Positions 25,468 to 33,356 of a stretch of DNA of 47,217 nt are shown here, piece after piece; the stretch's first letter is position 1, and every line of letters starts with the position of its first letter. This DNA comes from Desulfosporosinus sp. BRH_c37 (GTDB lineage: Bacteria > Bacillota > Desulfitobacteriia > Desulfitobacteriales > Desulfitobacteriaceae), in NCBI GenBank assembly GCA_001516045.1, contig LOEW01000111.1:1-47217 (forward strand), in the 5' to 3' direction. The translations under genes were made by a program, and so were the position numbers. Under the pieces are notes generated by a model that was given only the letters and a program-made list of their open reading frames with translations, had not been told where the DNA came from and made no database searches.

Positions 25468-26343
25468 ATGCATTATACAGCCACCGTTTATAGACCACCA
25501 GTTGAGGCAAATAATATATTATTACAAGTGACGAGTGGGTGTTCACATAATAGTTGTAAGTTTTGCAATATGTATGAAGGTGTGAGTTTCAGAGTATCAC
25601 CCTTGGAAGAAATTGAAGAAGATTTAAATGAAATAAGGCAATTTAACCCTAATGCGAAAAGAGTTTACTTGGTAGGTGGAGACCCGTTTGTATTGAGCTT
25701 TGAAAAATTAAAACCAATTCTATTAAAAATAAAAGAATACTTGCCAAAATGTGAAAGAATATCAATGGCTGGACGCATTTCTAATACTAAAAACAAAACA
25801 GTTGAGCAACTAAAAGAATTGCGCAGTTCGGGTCTAAGTTTCATATATTTTGGTATGGAAAGTGGAGATGATGAAACATTATTGCATATCAATAAAAAGC
25901 AAACAGCCCAAGAAATTGTGGAACAATGCAAAAAAATAGAAGAAGCAGGAATCGAATATCATCTAATTTATTTGAATGGTCTTGCTGGTGCTAAAAGAGG
26001 TAACGATCATGCGCTAGAATCTGCAAAAGTAATTAATCAATTGAAACCTACCGAGATATCTATTACGTCATTAACGCTATTTCCTGGAACCGAATTACAT
26101 AAAGCAGCTCAAAGAGGCGAATTTATTGAATCTACTGAATTAGAAAGAATAATAGAACTAAAGACTTTTATCGAACAGTTAGATACTGATACTTATATAT
26201 ATGTCCACTATACAACCGCAGTGTCATTAGAAGGAACGTTTCCCGAAAATAAACAAATGATGCTGAATAAATTACAATACATTATCAATAATTTTGATGA
26301 GGAGATATACCGGAAGCGTCGAGAAAAAATACGAACGGTGTAG
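25468..26343 (+). CDS. Radical SAM protein with CX4CX2C cluster motif, function unknown
   Basis: A 291-residue single-domain radical SAM enzyme. The cluster ligands are in TSGCSHNSCKFCNMY, giving C-x4-C-x2-C instead of the usual C-x3-C-x2-C. VGGDPF is the SAM-contacting GGE-like loop, and IYFGMESGDDETLLHINKKQT is the MiaB/HemN-type middle motif. No SPASM, TRAM or B12-binding domain is attached. Proteins of this GCSHNxCxFC type are widespread in anaerobes, mostly without an assigned reaction. It is AT-rich compared with its neighbours and sits alone among relics, which suggests acquisition. Confidence 0.85.
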   Translation: MHYTATVYRPPVEANNILLQVTSGCSHNSCKFCNMYEGVSFRVSPLEEIEEDLNEIRQFNPNAKRVYLVGGDPFVLSFEKLKPILLKIKEYLPKCERISMAGRISNTKNKTVEQLKELRSSGLSFIYFGMESGDDETLLHINKKQTAQEIVEQCKKIEEAGIEYHLIYLNGLAGAKRGNDHALESAKVINQLKPTEISITSLTLFPGTELHKAAQRGEFIESTELERIIELKTFIEQLDTDTYIYVHYTTAVSLEGTFPENKQMMLNKLQYIINNFDEEIYRKRREKIRTV

Positions 26344-26384
26344 AAGTTATGGATGTGTAAGGATATGAATGGTGAGAAGTAAAT

Positions 26385-26693
26385 AGTGACGATTTAAAGA
26401 AGCTGGAAAGAGATTGGCGTTCAATGCTTTTCATTTCCCATGATTTTTTTCATCGTTGGAGGATGGTCATGGAGGAGAAGTTTGGAACTGAAGAAACGGC
26501 GGATTTGGTAGATCGCTTTTGGCAATCAGTTGGAGAGGGAAAAGGAGAAAGTTACCTTAACACTGGTGGAAGCAGTAAATCAATTGAGTAGTGTCTCAGT
26601 AACTCAGGTTGCTAGTACAGGGGAACTTACCCAAGCTTTGGACAAATCTCTCGAATGGCAGAGAAGTTAGTGGAAATGGGCCAGGTCGATTAA
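26385..26693 (+). pseudogene. Frameshifted gene remnant, possibly DUF6125-like
   Basis: Three consecutive short frames read as one broken protein. First comes KLERDWRSMLFISHDFFHRW...DRFWQSVGEG (open to a stop at 26591). After a shift this becomes EKVTLTLVEAVNQLSSVSVTQV...ALDKSLEW (stop at 26670), and after another shift MAEKLVEMGQVD (stop at 26693). The first part resembles small DUF6125-like proteins. There is no start codon with a ribosome site. A strong terminator follows directly, which supports this being the end of a former gene. Confidence 0.5.
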
Positions 26694-26703
26694 TAAGGAG
26701 GCA

Positions 26704-26746
26704 AAAAGGTTGGAGATCCTACTCTAAGGATCTCCAACCTTTTGCT
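26704..26746 (+). terminator. Strong terminator hairpin
   Basis: A perfect 17-bp inverted repeat (26704-26720 with 26727-26743) with a six-base loop begins with AAAA and ends with TTTT, so it can act on both strands. It isolates the downstream sigma factor operon from the relic upstream. Confidence 0.85.
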
Positions 26747-26765
26747 CATCTTAGGTATAATTCTC

Positions 26766-26807
26766 TCAACGGCCTTAAATAGAGGGTCAACGGCAAATAT
26801 TAACGGT
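26766..26807 (+). promoter_or_regulatory. Direct repeats TCAACGGC upstream of the sigma factor gene
   Basis: TCAACGGC occurs at 26766 and 26787, exactly 21 bases apart (two helical turns), with a third variant TTAACGGT at 26800. They lie 65-105 bases before the ECF sigma gene. The AAC core is typical of -35 elements read by ECF sigma factors, so one copy may be an autoregulated promoter, or the set may be an operator. Confidence 0.4.
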
Positions 26808-26870
26808 ATTACCTTGTAGGGATATTTAATGAAATGGCGTATTACATAGTGTGAAGGAAAAAACGGCGGG

Positions 26871-27455
26871 GTGATGCTTTTGCCTTATAGCGATACGGAA
26901 CTAAGTGATTTTATAAGCACTATTCTGAGCGGAGAAGTCGGAAAATTCAGAATTATAGTCGAAGTTTTTCAGAATCCAGTATTCAATTTTGTGTATAGGA
27001 TAATCGGCGATCGAGAAGAGGCCAAGGACATCGCCCAAGAGACATTTTTAAAAGTTTATAAGAGCCTAGGGCAATATGATCACGCTTATAAATTCTCCTC
27101 TTGGCTGTTTCGAATTGCAACTACAGTTTCGATTAGTTACTTGCGTAAGAAGAAGCCCATCTTCTTGCCCTTCGACGAGGGCCTTCACTACGATATGGTT
27201 TCGCCAAGAGGGTCCCCTGAGGAAGTATGTGAGAATCATGAAACGTCCTCTCAAATTCAGGAAGCAATGCTACTGCTTCCGAGCAAATATCGTCTTGTTC
27301 TTGTGCTTAAATACATCAATGAATTTAGCTGTCAAGAAATTGCCAAAACATTGGATACGAATGTAAAGAATGTAGAAACCAGCTTATATCGTGGACGCAA
27401 AATGTTAGCTGCCAGTTTAACACAAAACTTTAGAAATAAGAGGTACAAACGATGA
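26871..27455 (+). CDS. ECF-family RNA polymerase sigma factor
   Basis: A sigma-70 family extracytoplasmic-function type sigma factor of about 191-194 residues. Region 2 is clear (FNFVYRIIGDREEAKDIAQETFLKVYKSL ... FSSWLFRIATTVSISYLRKKK), with the region 2.2 core-binding and 2.4 -10-reading parts. Region 4 is LPSKYRLVLVLKYINEFSCQEIAKTL followed by VETSLYRGRKML, the -35-binding helix. Possible starts are GTG 26871, ATG 26874 or TTG 26880; GGGGTGATG fits best as the ribosome site of the last. It overlaps the anti-sigma gene by four bases and leads a long catabolic run. It probably directs transcription of the ketone carboxylase genes. Confidence 0.93.
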   Translation: MMLLPYSDTELSDFISTILSGEVGKFRIIVEVFQNPVFNFVYRIIGDREEAKDIAQETFLKVYKSLGQYDHAYKFSSWLFRIATTVSISYLRKKKPIFLPFDEGLHYDMVSPRGSPEEVCENHETSSQIQEAMLLLPSKYRLVLVLKYINEFSCQEIAKTLDTNVKNVETSLYRGRKMLAASLTQNFRNKRYKR

Positions 27456-27883
27456 AATGTTCGACTATAAAAACATATTGCGACCGTTATCTAAACAAAG
27501 AGCTCGATGATTTTACCTTCCAATTAATCCGTAAACATCTTAGTACATGCCCAACCTGTATGGCCTTTTTTCAGAACTCAATGATTTTAGCTGACCTTAT
27601 TAAAAAATCCCTGTCCTTAGAGAGCCTGAGTAGCGATTTTACGGACCAAATTATGCAGGCAGTAGAGAACCTCCCAGTTCCTCAAGCTGATGTCTACCTT
27701 TCATTTCCTAACGTTTCCGAATACCCTAATTTTAATTATAGGCCCATTTCCCCCAATTGGGAAAAAGGTTGGACGAGTTGTAGACTATGGCGGGATTTAT
27801 GGTTCACACTTGGTAACTACTCACATGAATATTACTTAAAGTCAAGCCTGAATAACCTTAGGGGGGAGCGTAATGCTGGATAA
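27452..27883 (+). CDS. Soluble zinc-binding anti-sigma factor (ZAS-like)
   Basis: A 143-residue protein whose N-terminal 50 residues form a zinc-finger anti-sigma domain: CSTIKTYCDRYLN followed by KHLSTCPTC, the H-x3-C-x2-C signature. The C-terminal part (60-143) has no membrane span, so unlike many anti-sigma factors it is cytoplasmic and would sense an internal signal such as redox state or a metabolite. It is rich in aromatic residues. It overlaps both the sigma gene (ATGA) and the next gene (11 bases). Partner assignment is from this tight coupling; binding itself is inferred. Confidence 0.8.
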   Translation: MKCSTIKTYCDRYLNKELDDFTFQLIRKHLSTCPTCMAFFQNSMILADLIKKSLSLESLSSDFTDQIMQAVENLPVPQADVYLSFPNVSEYPNFNYRPISPNWEKGWTSCRLWRDLWFTLGNYSHEYYLKSSLNNLRGERNAG

Positions 27884-28820
27884 GCCTGATAAAACCTTCC
27901 GTTCCTCTAATGTAAAAAACTCGTTTCGGAAGATGTTTGGACGGATAAGGCAGGAGAGCCTTCCTTTTCTACCTCGCACACTAAGTTTAGCGGCTAAAAT
28001 TGAACAGGTGAGCCTTGATCAACTCTTGTCTCATCCTGAGCAAATGTCAAAGGCGCTGCGTAATACCAAACGTGTTATTGGAACTGACGCGATTTTGGTT
28101 CCCATATCCTTTTCTGTGCCTGTTCTTCAGAATACTCCCTATAATAGTTCCGATTTTTTCACAGCTGGCGTTACGGAAAACATGCTTGAAGTAATCCGTC
28201 ATCTTAAGGCAGATCAGGAATATGTAGCCTGCTTAATACCGGGTCCGGTTAGTACAGTCCAAAAAATCTTTGCCCAACATGAAGCTCCTGATCCAGAGTT
28301 GTATCTAAGGACTGTTCGAGCACTTTGCCAAGGTATTTTGGAGATTACAAGGATAATCGGAGAAGCACGTCCGGATTTAATAGTTATTCAAGAGAGAAAG
28401 TTACCAGAGTCATTATTAGACGAGCATTGTGTTTTCGAACTGCTTGATCCGGTTTTTGCAACCATTGGTTATTACAATGCTGAACCGATTTTGTCCGTGT
28501 CAGATATTAGCTGGTCTCTTCTGCAAAGGCTAGCTGAGAGTGCTAAAGGGATCATACTCACTCAGAACGTTTTAGAAGATTACTCTTTAACAGATTTATC
28601 CGAATTGCAGCGGGAAACAGGGACATGTTTTGGCTTGCAACTGCCTGAAGAGATATATTTTGGCCAGAATCACTTGCTAGAAAAATTCTGTAGCGATGTA
28701 TTAGCCTGTTTTGAGGGGAGGGGTGTTTTTGCTTGTAGTATGGACGAAGTTCCGATTAATTGTCCGATTGAATACCTACAGATAATTGCTCAGACCTTGA
28801 GAACTCCATTTAAGGCCTAG
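27873..28820 (+). CDS. URO-D-like (uroporphyrinogen decarboxylase/methyltransferase fold) protein
   Basis: A 315-residue protein that matches the pattern of the URO-D superfamily rather than any single enzyme. LSLAAKIEQVSLDQLLSHPEQMSKAL and VIGTDAILVPISFSV fit the N-terminal helix and first strand, CLIPGPVSTVQKIF the GPxT-type loop, and then ILEITRIIGEARPDLIVIQE fits a core strand. The N-terminal 35 residues are basic. URO-D-fold proteins include haem-pathway decarboxylases and corrinoid methyltransferases. The zinc-binding HxC motif of the methyltransferases is not evident, so the reaction is unknown. It overlaps the anti-sigma gene and precedes the carboxylase genes by 30 bases. Its size (about 35 kDa) is close to that of the extra epsilon subunit of acetophenone carboxylase, which is suggestive only. 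Confidence 0.65.
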   Translation: MLDKPDKTFRSSNVKNSFRKMFGRIRQESLPFLPRTLSLAAKIEQVSLDQLLSHPEQMSKALRNTKRVIGTDAILVPISFSVPVLQNTPYNSSDFFTAGVTENMLEVIRHLKADQEYVACLIPGPVSTVQKIFAQHEAPDPELYLRTVRALCQGILEITRIIGEARPDLIVIQERKLPESLLDEHCVFELLDPVFATIGYYNAEPILSVSDISWSLLQRLAESAKGIILTQNVLEDYSLTDLSELQRETGTCFGLQLPEEIYFGQNHLLEKFCSDVLACFEGRGVFACSMDEVPINCPIEYLQIIAQTLRTPFKA

Positions 28821-28850
28821 GAAAACTGCAAAAGGGGGGACCAAAAACCA

Positions 28851-30860
28851 ATGGGTTTTTCAATCAATATTGACACAGGAGGCACATTTACCGATGGCTT
28901 TTTTGCCAGAGGCACCGAATACAAAACGATCAAAGTATTAACCACACCCCATGATTTGACAGAATGTCTTATTAACTGTATCCAAGAGGGAGCAAAACTT
29001 TTCAACCTCATCGAGGAGGAAATGTTAAGGGACACTGATACGATTCGCTATAGCACAACCATCGGGACAAATGCTATCATCCAGCACACGGGCTCTAAGT
29101 TAGGTTTAGTTGTATCTCAGGGTAGTGAGGAAAATCTATACGAAGAGGATTTCGATGAAGACGACCCTCTCTATCTACTATTGGGCAAAGATATGATCCT
29201 GGGGATCTCTGGAGAAATTGATGCCGGTGGACAGGAAACTAAAGATTTATTCCGGGAGGAAGTGATTAGTGCTGTACAAAGATTGATCGATAAAGGAGCT
29301 CGGGGTATTGTTATTAGCCTAAAGAATTCCTATTTTAATCCAAGTCATGAACAAACAGTTAGAAAATGGATTAAGGAGGAGTTTCCCAGATATTTTCTCG
29401 GCTCGCCCAATATTTTTCTGGCCAGTGAAATCAGTGAACGGCACAACGAACGTTTAAGGACCAATACGACTATTTTAAACGCTTATATACATCGCCACAT
29501 GGCCCGGTATCTATACAAAGCGGAGGAGGATCTCAGACAGAAATTCTATGATAAACCATTGCTTGTTGTGCATAACAGTGGCGGTGTGGCTCGGGTGGCT
29601 AAAAGTAAGTCACTCAATACCTATAATTCTGGCCCAGTGGCCGGTTTGGTCGGAGCGGATGTTCTCCGTCGTCGCTACGGTTGGCAAAATATCATCAGCA
29701 CGGACATGGGGGGAACCAGCTTAGATATTGGTGTCATTAAAAACGGGCAGTTTAATTATGAATTAGAACCTAGGATCGCTGGTTTGAAGACTAATATGGC
29801 CATGATTGAAATTAAGGCTTTAGGGGCGGGCGGTGGTTCTATAGCCAGCATCATGGGCGGAGAAGTAACAGTTGGTCCAGACAGCGCAGGTGCTTTACCC
29901 GGACCCGCATGTTTTGGGATGGGTGGAGTGAGGCCAACCGTAACGGATGCCGATCTCGTTTTAGGCTTTATTGACTCAGAGTATTTCTTGGGTGGACGTA
30001 TGAAGTTAGATCGTCAACGGGCCGAAGCAACGATAAAGCAAGATATTGCCAATCCTCTAGGGATTTCGGTGGAGGAAGCAGCCGCTTTGATTAAAAAGGA
30101 TGTAGACCGTAACATTGCTAGCCAGCTACGGGAACTAATTGCAGGTTCAGGTGAAAGCTGGCAGCCCGAGGCCATTCTAGCATACGGGGGGGCTGGTCCA
30201 ACCCATTGCTGCGGTTATACCGCCGGATTAGGCGTTGCCAAGATCATTACTTCACCGTATTCCCCAGTGTTTAGCGCTTTTGGTCTCGGCAACATGGATA
30301 TTAACCATAAATATGCCTGGAGTAAGCGTGTTGACCTGGCTGACGACGCTGAGGTACTATGCGACAGGGTTAACGGAGCGCTGGAAAGTCTAAAACGAGC
30401 AGCCTACAGGGATATGCGTTGCGAAGGATTTGCTCCGGAGGGGATAACTTTCTATCTTGAAGTTCTGGGAACAGACTTATTTAAAAATAATGAAAAAAGG
30501 TATTTGCTGTCCCAAAACATTTTAGAACCGGAAGTACTAGCTCTCCTTAAAGGTCAGTTCTCCCAACTCTATTCAATCATTCTTAATGCAGAAGTAAAGA
30601 TTCCGCACCAGGATGTCGTGATATTTGCTAAGGGTAGTCAGGATGCCACTCATGCTTTGGCTGGCGGACGAAACGTTTACTGGCCTGATCTTGGACAATT
30701 TGTGGATACTCCTGTTTATCGCAGGGAAGCGCTGCGTCCAGGGAACGTCGTGAACGGACCAGTCGTCATAGAAGCTTTGGACACGACCTGCGTAATTCCA
30801 AAAGACTACCGGTTCAGCGTGGATGAATACGCAAATGGTGTCATTGAGGGGGTGCAGTAA
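28851..30860 (+). CDS. HyuA-family ATP-dependent ketone carboxylase subunit (ApcA-like)
   Basis: A 669-residue member of the hydantoinase A/acetone carboxylase beta family. An ASKHA-type ATP site is formed by NIDTGGTFTDGFF at the N-terminus, STTIGTNAII near 65, STDMGGTSLDIGV near 285 and GAGGGSIA near 325. AYGGAGPTHCCGYTAGLGV lies near 445. Together with the next three genes it reproduces the subunit set and order of acetophenone carboxylase ApcABCD (about 70, 15, 87 and 75 kDa). In that enzyme the HyuA-like subunits use ATP to activate the ketone enol and bicarbonate. A GGGGGGA ribosome site lies ten bases before ATG 28851, and the stop overlaps the next start. Confidence 0.88.
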   Translation: MGFSINIDTGGTFTDGFFARGTEYKTIKVLTTPHDLTECLINCIQEGAKLFNLIEEEMLRDTDTIRYSTTIGTNAIIQHTGSKLGLVVSQGSEENLYEEDFDEDDPLYLLLGKDMILGISGEIDAGGQETKDLFREEVISAVQRLIDKGARGIVISLKNSYFNPSHEQTVRKWIKEEFPRYFLGSPNIFLASEISERHNERLRTNTTILNAYIHRHMARYLYKAEEDLRQKFYDKPLLVVHNSGGVARVAKSKSLNTYNSGPVAGLVGADVLRRRYGWQNIISTDMGGTSLDIGVIKNGQFNYELEPRIAGLKTNMAMIEIKALGAGGGSIASIMGGEVTVGPDSAGALPGPACFGMGGVRPTVTDADLVLGFIDSEYFLGGRMKLDRQRAEATIKQDIANPLGISVEEAAALIKKDVDRNIASQLRELIAGSGESWQPEAILAYGGAGPTHCCGYTAGLGVAKIITSPYSPVFSAFGLGNMDINHKYAWSKRVDLADDAEVLCDRVNGALESLKRAAYRDMRCEGFAPEGITFYLEVLGTDLFKNNEKRYLLSQNILEPEVLALLKGQFSQLYSIILNAEVKIPHQDVVIFAKGSQDATHALAGGRNVYWPDLGQFVDTPVYRREALRPGNVVNGPVVIEALDTTCVIPKDYRFSVDEYANGVIEGVQ

Positions 30861-31192
30861 TGAGGGTCCGGATTACTGAATACTTGGAGATTGATTTAGA
30901 TAAAGAAATGTGGTTGTGCCAGCGTTGCGGTAAAGAGCTTACTGACGCCGGAGAATCCTATAAGCGGGGCTGTAAAGTGCGAGAAAGGGATTCTAGGGAA
31001 ATTCACAGGCCTTTGATCGAAAATAGTATGTATACCTTCTCCCCTGATCCTGACTATTGTCGGATTATCGAATTCTATTGTCCAAGATGTGGGACGATGA
31101 TCGAAAATGAGTACCTCCCGCCCGGTCATCCCATTACAGAAGATATTCAACTGGATATCCAAAAACTCAAGGCTAAGTACAAGGGGGAATGA
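30860..31192 (+). CDS. Small zinc-binding carboxylase subunit (acetone/acetophenone carboxylase gamma-like)
   Basis: A 110-residue protein with two CxxC pairs, CQRCGKEL near residue 14 and CPRCGTMI near 75, suitable for one structural zinc site. The start RITEYLEIDLDKEMWLCQRCG and the end YFPPGHPI-like (YLPPGHPITEDIQLDI) match the small subunit found with HyuA/HyuB in acetone and acetophenone carboxylases. It overlaps the upstream gene by one base and lies three bases from the next, so the subunits are made together. Similar small proteins are absent from plain hydantoinases and oxoprolinases, which is the best sequence argument for carboxylase function here. Confidence 0.85.
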   Translation: MRVRITEYLEIDLDKEMWLCQRCGKELTDAGESYKRGCKVRERDSREIHRPLIENSMYTFSPDPDYCRIIEFYCPRCGTMIENEYLPPGHPITEDIQLDIQKLKAKYKGE

Positions 31193-31195
31193 TCG

Positions 31196-33334
31196 ATGCC
31201 TGTGACGATGGGGTTTGATGTAGGAGGCACCTTCACGGATTGTTTCATTGATCGTGACGGAGAGACAGCTATTGTGAAAGTGCCAACGACCTATTATGAT
31301 TTTAGCGTTTGTTTTTTTAAAGCGATCGAAGAGGCTGCCGGAAAATTTGATCTAGCAATGGAAAATTTACTGGAGGAGACCGAATCGATCAGGTATTCAA
31401 CGACCATTGGCACCAATGCCATAATTGAACGGACAGGACCCAAGTTGGGATTAATTACGACTGCCGGTTTTGAGGATACGATTTACATCGGACGCGCCCG
31501 TCAGTGGGCAGATGGAGGATCTTTTAATGACAATAAGGACTTAGCGCGGATTCAGAAACCCCTCCCTTTGATTCCTCGAGATATGGTTGTGGGTGTTCGC
31601 GAGCGTGTTGATTGCTTCGGAAAAGTGGTTATGCCTATTGATAAGGAGGATGTTCGACAGAAGCTTCAATATCTTGTTGATCGGGGAGCTATGGGATTTG
31701 CAGTCTGCTTGCTGTGGTCTTTTCGTAATCCTGCCCACGAACAAATGGTGCGGGAAGTCATTGAAGAAGAGTATCCCGAGAGTTATTTAGGAAGTATGCC
31801 AATTCTTCTGTCCAGCGAAATTTCTCCGAAGATTGGTGAATACGGTCGGTTTATGACCACTATTGTGAACGCCTATATGCATAAGGATTTAAGCGAACAA
31901 TTATCAGGTCTGGAAGAGAGGTTGCGGGAACGAGGCTTTCCCAAACCCCTAACCTTAGTGCATAATACCGGCGGCATGAAGAAAGTCTCGCGCACAAAGG
32001 CGGTTTTTACGCATAACGCAGGTCCAGTGGCAGGAGTTTTTGGCAGTAAGTTCATTGGCAATTTGTATACGGCAGAAAACATTATCTTTACAGATATGGG
32101 GGGCACAAGTTTTGACATGGGAGTTGTCGCGGAAGGAAAGGTGCGATCCCATGATTTTATCCCGGTTATTGATCGCTGGCGTACTCAAGTATCGGCAATC
32201 GAAACAAGGTCCATCGGAGCAGGCGGGGGTTCGATTGCCTGGCTCAACCAAATGATGGGGAATGTCTTGGAGGTTGGACCCCAGAGCGCAGGGGCTATGC
32301 CCGGTCCAGTTGCCTATAATTTGGGGGGCACTGAACCGACTGTAACCGATGCTGACATCGTGCTGGGTTACCTTAATCCCCGGTTTTATCTCGGTGGCAA
32401 AATGCGTCTTAACAAAGAAAAGGCCCATGGGGCAATTCAGGAGAAAATAGCTAAACCTTTGGGCATTGATGCCATTGAGGCAGCCTATCGCATTAAAAAG
32501 ATCATCGACGCGAAAATGGGCCAAGAAATTTATAAGGAAGTGGCCTTGCGCGGACACGATCCCCGGGAGTTTGTCCTGTTTGCCTCCGGCGGGGCGGGGC
32601 CTAGTCATTGTTGTGGCTTTAATGCCCACTTAGAGGTGCCAAAGATTATCACCAGTTCTTTTTCTCCAGTATTTGGAGCATTTGGAGCTACAGTCCTGGA
32701 TAGCTTCCATACTTATGAGAAATCTGCCTACTTAAAGCTCTATACCTTTGGCGGTCAGAACTATTTAGAAGATTACGCCCAGTTCAATAATGTGGTCGAA
32801 GAGCTCCAGGATATGGCTTATCGCGACCTTCTGCTGGAAGGGTATAACCGAGAGCATGTTCAATTTTACCTAGAACTGGATATGAAGTACGGAACACAAA
32901 TGAACGTTTCAACCGTGGTCTCCCCTTTACTCTCTCTATCCGGCGAAGGAGATGTTAAAGCACTTTGTCAAGCCTTCGCGGACGTTTATTCTACCCTTTA
33001 TACTCCGGAGGCTGCTTACCCAGAAGGCGGGATTGACGTAGAAACGTTCTATCTACGTGCCAAAGTACCCCAAAAGCACTTCGTTTTTGCTGCGCATCCC
33101 ATTGGCAGTTCCGTACCAAACAATACAGCTATAAAGGCAACCAGGTCAGTATTCTGGGAAGAATATATGGATTTTCGCCCGACTAAGATCTACGAATTTG
33201 ACGCCTTGGTATCCGGAAATGTGATCGAGGGTCCTGCCGTGATCGAGGCTGAGGACACCACCTATTGTATATCCCCCGGGTATGTCTTTACCTTGGACCA
33301 ATATCGGAATGGAATCTTTGAAGTTCAAAGATAA
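31196..33334 (+). CDS. Second HyuA-family carboxylase subunit (ApcC-like)
   Basis: 712 residues and paralogous to the HyuA protein two genes upstream. The ATP-site motifs are GFDVGGTFTDCFI, STTIGTNAIIERTGP, FTDMGGTSFDMGV and GAGGGSIAWL; FASGGAGPSHCCGF lies near 465. A segment around residues 95-135 (YIGRARQWADGGSFNDN) is absent from the first copy and makes this the larger of the two. Having two non-identical HyuA subunits plus a HyuB and the small zinc protein is characteristic of acetophenone carboxylase; acetone carboxylase has one of each. Two ATP are used per carboxylation in that enzyme. The start ATG 31196 follows the small subunit after GGGGGAATGATCG. Confidence 0.88.
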   Translation: MPVTMGFDVGGTFTDCFIDRDGETAIVKVPTTYYDFSVCFFKAIEEAAGKFDLAMENLLEETESIRYSTTIGTNAIIERTGPKLGLITTAGFEDTIYIGRARQWADGGSFNDNKDLARIQKPLPLIPRDMVVGVRERVDCFGKVVMPIDKEDVRQKLQYLVDRGAMGFAVCLLWSFRNPAHEQMVREVIEEEYPESYLGSMPILLSSEISPKIGEYGRFMTTIVNAYMHKDLSEQLSGLEERLRERGFPKPLTLVHNTGGMKKVSRTKAVFTHNAGPVAGVFGSKFIGNLYTAENIIFTDMGGTSFDMGVVAEGKVRSHDFIPVIDRWRTQVSAIETRSIGAGGGSIAWLNQMMGNVLEVGPQSAGAMPGPVAYNLGGTEPTVTDADIVLGYLNPRFYLGGKMRLNKEKAHGAIQEKIAKPLGIDAIEAAYRIKKIIDAKMGQEIYKEVALRGHDPREFVLFASGGAGPSHCCGFNAHLEVPKIITSSFSPVFGAFGATVLDSFHTYEKSAYLKLYTFGGQNYLEDYAQFNNVVEELQDMAYRDLLLEGYNREHVQFYLELDMKYGTQMNVSTVVSPLLSLSGEGDVKALCQAFADVYSTLYTPEAAYPEGGIDVETFYLRAKVPQKHFVFAAHPIGSSVPNNTAIKATRSVFWEEYMDFRPTKIYEFDALVSGNVIEGPAVIEAEDTTYCISPGYVFTLDQYRNGIFEVQR

Positions 33335-33356
33335 TCTCTTAAGGGAGGGATGAATC

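Noticed and set aside
31955..32629. 224-codon minus-strand ORF opposite the second hyuA
   Set aside because: It is an antisense shadow of a conserved gene with clear ATP-site motifs.
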